Assembly: GCA_031763025.1 (NCBI GenBank)
Contig: JASSKH010000028.1
Span: 8,571,359 to 8,635,358 of the forward strand
Direction: 5' to 3'
Length of the DNA stretch: 64,000 bases
Origin: Macrocystis pyrifera
Lineage: Eukaryota; Sar; Phaeophyceae; Laminariales; Laminariaceae
Shown here: positions 57,401-64,000 of the stretch, in pieces
Numbering within the stretch: position 1 is the stretch's first letter
Layout of the letters: every line of letters starts with the position of its first letter
The notes under the pieces: model-generated
What the model was told of the DNA's origin: nothing
Databases searched by the model: none
Seen by the model: only the letters and a program-made list of their open reading frames with translations
Translations under genes and position numbers: made by a program

Positions 57401-60195
57401 AACAGCAGCCTGGTGTGAAGTACTTTTCCATTTTTTTCGTTGAGTCGAGTCGAGAACAGCTTGGCGTGTGAATAATTTTTATTTCGTTCTGGAAGATTAC
57501 CAAATGAGCTTCGCCTTGGCCGTCCGCCCGCCCGCACGCCGGCCCGCCCACTCTCCTTGTCGCGGTCCACCTTGCGTGCATACATATGAAACTTGGCACA
57601 TTTCTCCAAACATAGACCAGGTACGAAGTATTAGTAGTCCATGTTGTTGTAAAGTAGTTTTTTGTCGTTTCAAGCTCAGGTTAACCGCCTCCGGAAGAGG
57701 GGAAAGACATCACTATTGAAACACGAACCAACTCGAGCATCGCCGTGTGCTCCTCCTGTCCCCGCCGTCCCTCGTCTACTTCTCTCGGCGCAGCCGGCAC
57801 AAAGCGCCGGGCATGATCGACGTGGTGAGCAGGCGCTGCCAACACCCCCAATGCGTGCGGCGACCGCTATACGCGATGACCGGGCAACGGGCCATGTTCT
57901 GCAGGACCCACAAGGACGCGGGGATGACCGACGTTGTCAGCCGTAGGTGCAATTTTGAGGTCAGTGGGACAAAAATAAATAAATAACAGGCGAAAGGAAA
58001 TAAGTCGAGCCGTGCTATACAGCAGTACGGAAATGGGCGGGTTGAACTTGTTGCGCCCAAATATTTGTCCACCAACGGAGGCTTTCTTTCTATCATTCGA
58101 GGAACTATCCAATGTCTTCGGGTCTGTGGATATCAGGTCCTCTTCCCGTAGATTGTAGCGTCTCATTACACACAAGTTCAAGGTCACCAGAGGTCCGTCA
58201 TTCCGTTCCGTGAAGACCCGAGGCATCACCAACCCACCCCACCTCGGTGTGTCCTCCTCCTCCATACCAAACCCCACACCAGAGAGAACCTACTGGGGGC
58301 CTTCCGGCTCCAGGCCCCGCACGCACCAAACCCACACATAAGAGAACCTGGCAGGGACTCCTTCGCACCCACATGTCTCTCTTTTTGGCAAAACGTACAT
58401 TAGCTCAAGTCATTAGTTGGTAAATTTAATCTACCCCTCTTAGTTGTTAATGGTACCACGTACGCTTTTGCGTCCCTCTTTTCATGCATAGAAAAAACTA
58501 CAACCCGTGCCCAACCCAAACCCAAACCCAGCCCAACCCGTCCCCAACCGTATGTAATATACGCTTCCATTGTATGTTATGCGATAATGCCGTGTAAACA
58601 ACATGATAACGTAGCCCCTCGGACAAATGTTCTCGTTAGGCCAGGTACCTACTTGGTGCAGCCAGGTATACAGATAGCCCACGGGCTTGCGCGTATCAGA
58701 AGGTTGTTGTGGTGAGATGCACCACAAGGAGCGTTGAAATCGCACTACAGGGGTTTCGATTGTTTTTATCAGCGTTTTTTTTGTCGTTTCTCGACAACAC
58801 TAACGGTGCCAAAAACAAGTCGAACATTACCGGTATATTTTTTGGAAGGCAGGTTCTCGATCAGACATTTTCTAAAAAAAAACGTTTTTGGTCGGTATTG
58901 GCATGGCAACATCAACCCTTCCCGTCCTGGAAAGAAAAGGAGCGCTGAAAAACGATCCCACCCCCCTGTGCCAACTCAACGCTTTTTACGGAACTCGTGG
59001 AGTTCCGAAAGCGTGGAAGGGGTCTCATAAATTTTTGGTGCCACCTCTCTATGTACCATCGTGGCACGCGGTAGTTGCTCCACGTCTAAACCCACGCAGT
59101 TTTGTCCCCAAAAGAGTGGTTGTACGGAAACCTGAGCTCAAATTGTCGGATTGGACACCATGTTACAGAGTCAAGCAGAGCGAGCATCCAATCTTGATGT
59201 GGAGGCAACCCTTTCGCCTTGTGGGCACGCCGTAGACTTCGTAGTCTCGTCCTACGAAAATGAACTTTATATTGATTATATTTTCCGGTTCAAGCAGCAC
59301 TAATATTCGTGCTGCTAGCCGAGGGCACCTCTCATTCATTATCGTATATATTAATGTAAACGGGTTTATAAAAAAAACTCTGTTGCAACGTATATGAGGG
59401 TAAAGCAAGAGGGGCGACTGGCCCAACAATAGTACTGCACCGATTAGTTGTCGCTACCAAGAGACCGTGGTGGCCTCGAGGCAGTACAACCACCCCTCGA
59501 CATGGAAGCGCTTCCCTTCGCTTTCCCTTGCCTTGCCGCCTACTAGTAGGATTCCAAGCAAAGAGGTACGACATACCACTCGTATCCGCAAACGCAATGA
59601 CCCATGTTTGCATTACGGGGAACCATAGTGAATAGGACCAAATATTGTTATTAAAAACAGGTAAATATATAGGTTTTTATGTATACCATAGGTCCTGCTA
59701 ACTGTGGACCCCCGTAATAGTAATATAAACACCTCAACGGTCCTCACCTTTCTGCACAGAGTGATGATGCATGTATTACGGGGGACCATAGTAAATAGGA
59801 CCTACGGTACACACAAAAACCTATATATTTACCTATTTTTACCGACAATATTTGGTCCTGTTTACGATGGTCCCCCGTAGTAGCAGTGCCACGACCACTG
59901 AAGACAAATCTTTGTTGCGGTCGAGCCCCAGCTACCCACGTATATGTACTGGGCCTGTTGTAAAGCTGCTCGCGCGCGCCTGAAAAAAAACGAATTCGAC
60001 TGACTTCCAACCGCGACTTGAAACGCGCCGACCACGGTTGTTTCTCTACGGCAGGAGGGCTGCGACCGCCACCCGAGCTTCGGGTGGAAGCAAGGAGACG
60101 GCAAGGCTCGCCGGTGTGCCCACCACCGCCTAGAGGGGATGGAGAGCGTCAAGGTCAACCGCCGCGGTGCCTTGAAAAGAGCCAGCGGCAAGTAG
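51296..60195 (+). CDS. EsV-1-7 repeat protein (multi-exon span)
   Basis: Ten exons give about 638 residues in a consistent frame. The N-terminal 460 or so residues are low-complexity (Gly, Ser, Pro, Thr). The C-terminal 175 carry five EsV-1-7 modules, each C-X4-C-X15-17-C-X2-H, joined by linkers of the type GMxDVxSRR. The family is named from a gene of the Ectocarpus virus EsV-1 and includes the brown-algal developmental regulator IMMEDIATE UPRIGHT. The modules are thought to be small zinc-binding units, but the biochemical role is unknown. Introns run from 58 bases to about 2.1 kb; the last contains two family A elements. The ATG at 51296 may be internal if the exon at 50486-50601 is joined on. 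Exon 4-5 borders are uncertain; the exons from 54958 onward are firm. Confidence 0.85.
51537..51708 (+). CDS. EsV-1-7 gene, exon 2
   Basis: Acceptor GACATTAG, donor ACAG|GTAGTT; enters in phase 0, leaves in phase 1. It starts ESARLHNNDGKRRRALSSPS, with a basic cluster KRRR that could be a nuclear signal (inference), then a hydrophobic Ala/Val-rich stretch. The preceding intron is only 58 bases, which is short for this gene. Confidence 0.5.
51787..51902 (+). CDS. EsV-1-7 gene, exon 3 (tentative)
   Basis: Acceptor GGCGTGCAG and donor GGC|GTAAGA carry the frame from phase 1 to phase 0 (LRVIDILSVARCFPKSSEHC then a basic stretch). The frame stays open past the donor to a stop at 52038-52040, so an alternative short isoform could end there. 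Confidence 0.4.
52449..52758 (+). CDS. EsV-1-7 gene, exon 4
   Basis: After acceptor AACTTGCAG the frame reads LEDVHLPAPYDGSTEWDHRE and continues through a Gly-rich and His/Gln-rich region. The donor is uncertain. GCGG|GTAACC at 52759 leaves in phase 1 and fits an acceptor at 52916; a phase-0 donor such as AGG|GTGGAA at 52746 would fit the better pyrimidine tract ending at 52888. Confidence 0.55.
52917..53409 (+). CDS. EsV-1-7 gene, exon 5
   Basis: A long GC-rich exon in a different frame from exon 4, ending CAGAAG|GTACGC in phase 2. The product is Ser/Gly/Thr-rich with basic patches (PMDDRGAGTGLRLVPSFVVS near the start, a glycine run, then SSSRKLQRLDR). Such regions are typical disordered tails beside DNA- or RNA-binding modules, but no function can be read. 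The exon may start at 52889 instead. Confidence 0.65.
53941..54060 (+). CDS. EsV-1-7 gene, exon 6: module 1
   Basis: The acceptor is CGCGAACTCAG after a T-rich tract and the donor is CACAG|GTGTGA; phase 2 on both sides. It holds the first module: CRDAGC, sixteen residues including RRPIYAFKGD, then C-P-I-H. An extra Cys precedes the third ligand. Confidence 0.8.
54061..54957 (+). other. EsV-1-7 intron 6
   Basis: Bounded by CACAG|GTGTGA and CCAATAG. Contains GGAAGGAAGTAAG-like stretches and no repeat family found elsewhere in the window. Confidence 0.75.
54958..55036 (+). CDS. EsV-1-7 gene, exon 7: module 2, first half
   Basis: The single leading base after CCACCAATAG completes an Arg codon. 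The exon reads SKEMVNVRHPLCRHESCFRQ then PSFGIE, and stops at GAG|GTGAGC in phase 0, in the middle of the module. PSFG is the most conserved core of this family. Confidence 0.9.
55037..56987 (+). other. EsV-1-7 intron 7
   Basis: Splits module 2. Holds T and A runs near 55612-55660, a TACCTGGTA at 55949 and the 30-bp minisatellite. No coding sequence recognised on either strand. Confidence 0.75.
56600..56940 (+). repeat. Minisatellite of about 30 bp in EsV-1-7 intron 7
   Basis: About nine units of the form CGTCAAGTCCTCGCCACCCA plus ACTAATAAC. It stops about 45 bases before the exon 8 acceptor, so it replaces most of the usual branch-point region. Confidence 0.85.
56988..57127 (+). CDS. EsV-1-7 gene, exon 8: module 2 end and module 3
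   Basis: The exon starts GDQRASFCSEHK after CTCCACAG, completing C-X2-H of module 2 with exact X16 spacing. It then carries linker LPEMINVSSRR and module 3 (CQATGC ... NFGFQGDRRATYC). It leaves in phase 2 at TGCTG|GTGAGT, inside the last ligand pair. Confidence 0.95.
57794..57959 (+). CDS. EsV-1-7 gene, exon 9: module 3 end and module 4
   Basis: The first base completes the second Cys of C-C-R-H, closing module 3. Linker KAPGMIDVVSRR and module 4 follow (CQHPQC, fifteen residues, C-R-T-H), then linker KDAGMTDVVSRR and the first half of module 5 (CNFE). The donor is GAG|GTCAGT, phase 0. Module 4 is one residue shorter than the others between Cys 2 and Cys 3. Confidence 0.95.
58903..59235 (+). 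CDS. Hypothetical ORF inside the last EsV-1-7 intron
   Basis: An open frame of 110 codons from ATG to TAG begins MATSTLPVLERKGALKNDPT. It has balanced composition, many Pro, Trp and Arg, no low complexity and no family A sequence. I recognise no motif. It could be a nested gene, an unspliced remnant of a mobile element, or a chance ORF; its length is close to what chance allows. Confidence 0.25.
   Translation: MATSTLPVLERKGALKNDPTPLCQLNAFYGTRGVPKAWKGSHKFLVPPLYVPSWHAVVAPRLNPRSFVPKRVVVRKPELKLSDWTPCYRVKQSEHPILMWRQPFRLVGTP
59611..59719 (+). mobile_element. Family A MITE in EsV-1-7 intron 9
   Basis: Left end CATTACGGGGAACC is changed; full length otherwise. Confidence 0.9.
59774..59882 (-). mobile_element. 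Family A MITE in EsV-1-7 intron 9
   Basis: 55 bases from the previous copy and inverted relative to it, so the pair could fold in the transcript about 170 bases before the exon 10 acceptor. Confidence 0.9.
60058..60195 (+). CDS. EsV-1-7 gene, exon 10: module 5 and stop
   Basis: The exon completes module 5 (GC-DRHPSFGWKQGDGKARR-C-A-H-H) and ends with a basic tail VNRRGALKRASGK and TAG at 60193-60195. Two acceptors 3 bases apart (GGCAG and GAG, cuts at 60054 and 60057) are possible. The second keeps the family spacing C-X4-C, the first gives C-X5-C. Confidence 0.9.
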   Translation, partial: GCDRHPSFGWKQGDGKARRCAHHRLEGMESVKVNRRGALKRASGK

Positions 60196-61107
60196 TCTCA
60201 GCGCCGAACGCGTGGTTCTTGTGACATGTGATCGGTCGATCCATTCGAACAAGTCTGCCCCGTTTCCGCTGGGCTGTTCGCTGGCCCGTTCGCTCGCCGG
60301 GCCCACCTGCATCCCTTATCCTGCCCTCTCCTCTCCACAAAGTTCGATCGACGGAGAACCAACGAAAGCCGCCAGCCAATCGACGCTACGTGAGTAGCAG
60401 CCGTTTGGTGCGCGATAACCACGGCAGCAACGACAACAACCACGACGACGACCAAGAAAAGTTTTCTTGGAAGAGGGGGAAGCCTTCTTCTGTGCGTTAC
60501 TTCCTCGACACGGGGAGAATGAGAAGAAGAAGACGAAGAAGAGTAGATGGCGCGCCACAAGGTCTACGCACCCCCGGAAGGGACCCGCCGTCCGCAGCCG
60601 CCGCGTTGTATTTTCAGTTTTTTTTTTTTTTTTTTATTGGTGCACTTTTTTTTATATTATTATTGCCTGTGGCGCGGGCAAAAAGCAAAGCAGACAAGGA
60701 AATAGTCGGGATGCGCATGCGGTGCAGAAAAGGTCACCAAGATAGGAAGGTAACCCCCAGAGAAAAAGTTTTACAGCTGTATGGGCTGAGCGAGCTGGAC
60801 GACGGAGAGCAAAGGCCGAGTGGCCGAGCGAAACGGCGGGTCCGAACTAGCGGATGTAGCGCTTGGGCGGACGGACGCCCTGCGAACGTATTATGAGGGA
60901 GTAAGAAAGGCCCCTCCCTCTCTCCCCGCCATCCGCCCTCGCCCTATCGCGCGCCCGACCTTATTTTTATTCCCTTGTGGTGGAAACAAGACAAGACCCT
61001 TGCGGGTATATCGGGAGGGTATGATAACGACCAGCCGCCTAGGAATTTTTTTGGGTCGAAAAGTTAAAAGGAAGGGGAGAGGAAGGAGGCCGTGTGTTCG
61101 CAATACA
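60196..61107 (+). other. Post-stop region of the EsV-1-7 gene
   Basis: This is probably 3' UTR. It holds a 19-base T run near 60620 and GA/AG-rich stretches. A 222-codon frame crosses it, but it runs through the T run as polyphenylalanine and a long Arg run, so I do not call it a gene. Confidence 0.4.
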
Positions 61108-61308
61108 GTAGTGGTCACTCTATAGTGCCCGGTTGAGAAGTTCCGGTTGCCCGCTGCAGTATGGTGCCTGTGGAATCGCTTGACAAGGATGGGATCCACC
61201 AGTGTGGCAGGCAGTGTGCGGAGTAATTAGTGCCGGTTGACGCTCTTGCGCCGGTAATTTTTGGCTGGCGCATACATACCGGCACTATAGAGGGACGGAC
61301 CACCGCTG
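61106..61308 (-). mobile_element. Family B element after the EsV-1-7 gene
   Basis: A nearly complete copy: left GTGGTCACTCTATAGTGCCC, right ACCGGCACTATAGAGGGACG. The only family B copy right of 36 kb. Confidence 0.75.
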
Positions 61309-61469
61309 TAGTTAGATAGTGGAGACGAAGAAAAGCCACCCTATCAGGGTAGATGCTGAATAAAAAAAACAGGATCCCCTAGGTGGGTTACGAAGTGCTT
61401 TATATACATATTTAATGTTGTTTCCTGTGGATCGACGCAGTTTTACACGTCGCGTCGTGAGGCGTTTTG

Positions 61470-61471
<2 letters not shown>

Positions 61472-61521
<50 letters not shown>
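61472..61521. repeat. 50-base G run
   Basis: A pure G tract in the region after the EsV-1-7 stop codon, followed within about 40 bases by a GGGAGGGGAGAGGGAGG stretch. Confidence 0.95.
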
Positions 61522-61522
<1 letters not shown>

Positions 61523-62350
61523 GATCTCTCCGAGGCCTCGAGTTTTAAAGCAGAGGTTGGGGGAGGGGAGAGGGAGGAGAGAGGGGGATCCTGTTTCTGT
61601 GTGTTCGGCGCATATTTTAGTTTTTTTGTGAGTGAGATGACGTTACGTTGAGGCGCATGTGCCGCGCCGCGATTAAGGATCCCGCGCCCCCCTTCCCCCC
61701 CCCCCCCCGCTAATTTGTTTTCGGTGTGGCCGTTTCTGCGGCGCGTTCTTCCCCCCCCCCCCTTGTGTGTCAAGAGAGAGTCTGCGTCTGCGTGTACGTG
61801 AGAGTTTTGTATTTTTTGAGTATGTTAGACGATGGTGGTGGTGGTGGTGGTGGTGGTGGTGGTGGTAATGGTGGAGGCGAGCGTAAGGCGGCGTGCGTGC
61901 GTGCGATGTTTGTGTGTATATGCGCTGCTGTGCATTTTTCTTTCTTTCTTTCTTTCTTTTCTGTTCTTGATTCCTTCGTTCTCTTTTTCCACTTGGAGCA
62001 ACAAAAAAAAGGTGTTGTTTGGTGTAGGCATTACGAATCCGACGCAGTCAGTAGTGCCGCGCTGGCACCTTCAAAGGTGTTCTCAGCATGAGCACGCAGT
62101 CAGTGAGTGTTAAAAAGGTTGTGGACCTAGGAAAAAAGAAAGGGAAACCCCGTGTGCGTGTAGAGGCACCGAGCTGCACCTCGGCGCGTAAAAATTCGGA
62201 ACATCATTAGCAAAGAGCCGGCGAAGGTTTTATAGGCGTGGCCCGGATAAACGCGGTGGAAGGAAGGCAGGGAGACAGGAGAAGAGTAATAAAACCCACA
62301 GCGTTATCTATCCCTGGTGTTGTGTTTTGGATTTTTTGCGTGCGGGTGGG

Positions 62351-62351
<1 letters not shown>

Positions 62352-62438
<87 letters not shown>
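62352..62438. repeat. 87-base uninterrupted G run
   Basis: The longest homopolymer in the window, preceded by a G-rich flank (TGCGGGTGGGC). It could form stacked quadruplexes. Assembly or polymerase artefact must be considered for its exact length. Confidence 0.95.
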
Positions 62439-64000
62439 CGGTACGGTAGAGCTTCACTTTACTAAGGATAGCGAACGCTTTCATTTTAAAGAAAGAAAAT
62501 TCGCGGTATTTAGCCGTGTGATTCGCTTTGTGATTGGGATTTGCCTAAAGAGAAAGAGAATGTTCCCCGTTTTTAGACGACGTTTTTTTTTTTTCTTTCT
62601 TTCTTTTCTTTCTCCAAAAGCTGGTATTTTGCTTTTGCTGCTCAGGGCTGCTTGCTGCAGGCGAGCCAGAAAGATAGGGTTCCCCACGTCACGCCGTCCG
62701 TTACGTGGCGGCAAAAAGGGGGCGAAACCTTAAGAGACGTCAATTAGGTCAATTGTGTGTGCGTAGTTAGTTATTTACTCGTCATTGACGATAGCGTCTG
62801 TCTTCCGCCGCGCCCCCTCCCCCCATCCCTGATACTCTTCTCTCTGTCTCTTATTAGTCGTTTCTTTCTATTAATAGTTTGCGTTAGTATCCGCTTTTTA
62901 AAACTAACTCTTGTCTGTGTGCCGAGTTTCGGAACTTTAATAACTGTTCTTGAGCAGTGCGCGTACAAAGTAAGCAAGCCCCCCTCCCGTTCCGCGTCCC
63001 TACTGCGTCTTGCGGCGGTCTCTTACGTGCGACCAGTAAACCTGCTTCTTTTTTTTTTTTTTTTTTTTTTCCTTTTCTTTTTTTTCTTTTTTCTTTTTTT
63101 TTTTTTTTTTACGAGTTTTTTCCCGCAAAAACAAACTTCTTCGTATTAGGTACGGTAGCGAGCTGTAAATCTTGTAGGTTGCCTCATTTTTTACGTGAAT
63201 TTGTCCTTTTTTGTATTTTTACGTCCAATACATAGAGCCAACCACAGATAGATCGCAGTTGTCGGCACGAACAAGAGTCATTCCTCGGGACAGACCGTGT
63301 GGTTGTTCGCCTTTTGCTTTTGTGAGAGGCGGAGCAGGATCTGCAAAAATGCGTAGTCGTCGTGCAGACGAAGTGTAGGAAGCACGTGCTGAACGATCGC
63401 GCAGATCATTTGTTACGGATCTCACCAGGCAACGTGAGCCAGATCATACAACAACGAAAAAAGTTCGAGAGTATTTCCCTGTGCCTTGAAGGATCTTAAG
63501 TCATGGAAGTGGGAATCGATTATTATTTTTTCCGAGGCTGCGCGAAAGTTTTATCGTTCCAAGCGGCAAAGCGGGGATACGAGAGCCCCCAACGGCAAAG
63601 CAAGCAAAGCACAGGACGATGGGAAGAAGTCAAGTGCAGTCAGTGTTAGCTTATTCTGGCGGGTTCGCTTGTTTTTTTTTTTGCGTTTTTGTTTTTGTTT
63701 TTGTTTTTAGTTATTAATATTAGGAGAGGAGTACATGTGGGGCGTGTTTGGGGGGGGGGGGGGGGGGGGGTAGGGGGGGGGGGGGGAGGGGGTAGTTAGC
63801 CCCTTGTTACCCTGTTGCCCCAGACGGCACAACAAGCAGCAATACGGAGAGCGGTAAAAAATATGTTTGACATACCTGGTGCAAACTATACTCTTGTACT
63901 TTCATGTTCGCTGTGATGAACAAATAATGCATGCACCACCATATATGACTGCACGTTGGTTGGGTTTTTTTTTCTACCGATCGATGCAAAGCACGATGTA

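Larger units (their letters stand above)
61307..64000. other. G-rich low-complexity tail region
   Basis: No convincing coding sequence. Content: G runs at 61472-61521 (50 bases), 62352-62438 (87 bases) and about 63751-63788 (interrupted); a TGG repeat near 61834-61866; CTTT repeats near 61942-61960; and T runs at 63050-63113. It may be distal 3' UTR or intergenic. Confidence 0.5.

Noticed and set aside
53941..60195. Integrated phaeovirus segment
   Set aside because: The EsV-1-7 module was first named from a virus, but here it is split by many introns with cellular splice signals, and no other viral gene is nearby.
60228..60896. 222-codon + strand frame after the EsV-1-7 stop
   Set aside because: Passes through a T run as polyphenylalanine and an Arg run from AGA repeats; more likely 3' UTR.
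32738..63520. 15-base match TCATGGAAGTGGGAA at 32754 and 63502, both translating as SWKWE
   Set aside because: In 64 kb, a few 15-base matches between distant sites are expected by chance, and the flanks do not align.
2070..63800. Polyglutamine, polyserine, polyphenylalanine and similar proteins from many frames
   Set aside because: They are translations of microsatellites and homopolymers.

Overview
The window is nuclear DNA of a eukaryote with many introns, most likely a brown alga or another photosynthetic stramenopile. The main clue is an EsV-1-7 repeat protein on the + strand: a cysteine/histidine module of the form C-X4-C-X16-C-X2-H, repeated five times and spread over five exons. This family is best known from brown algae. 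Short exons with GT/AG borders, introns from tens of bases to many kb, and heavy loading with small transposons agree with that. I see no bacterial operons, rRNA, tRNA genes or CRISPR arrays.

Layout. From about 45.0 kb down to at least 5.36 kb, the - strand carries one very long gene. Ten or eleven small exons encode a charged coiled-coil protein. Near its N-terminus is a segment resembling the CM1 (centrosomin N-terminal) motif, which recruits gamma-tubulin complexes in other eukaryotes. Reading phases fit across the joins I could test. Its introns make up almost all of 5-45 kb and are packed with repeats. From about 45.4 kb rightwards the + strand carries candidate exons (to 50.6 kb) and then the EsV-1-7 gene (51.3-60.2 kb). 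The two + strand sets may be one gene. The last 3.8 kb looks like 3' UTR or intergenic DNA with very long G runs.

Repeats. (1) 31 copies of a roughly 109-bp palindromic MITE with ends TTACGGGGG...CCCCCGTAA flanked by TA (family A). (2) A second TIR family built from TGCCGGC/GGCACTATA modules (family B). (3) A roughly 300-450 bp family whose copies share an open frame (family C). (4) A 95-bp hairpin (family D). (5) A tRNA-derived SINE in three copies, nested with family A in both directions. (6) An 85-bp hairpin (family H). (7) GACCC minisatellite blocks. (8) Two single-copy TIR elements and several minisatellites.

Most unusual signal. Several repeat copies differ from their relatives by a clean 5-7 bp insertion at a TA, giving TA-CCAGG-TA, TA-CCTGG-TA, TA-CTG-TA, TA-TCAA-TA and TA-TTTCA-TA. 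The 9-mer TACCWGGTA occurs about 22 times in the window where about 0.5 is expected. These look like excision scars of a TA-targeting (Tc1/mariner-like) transposon, and their density is remarkable. All coordinates and counts were made by eye.
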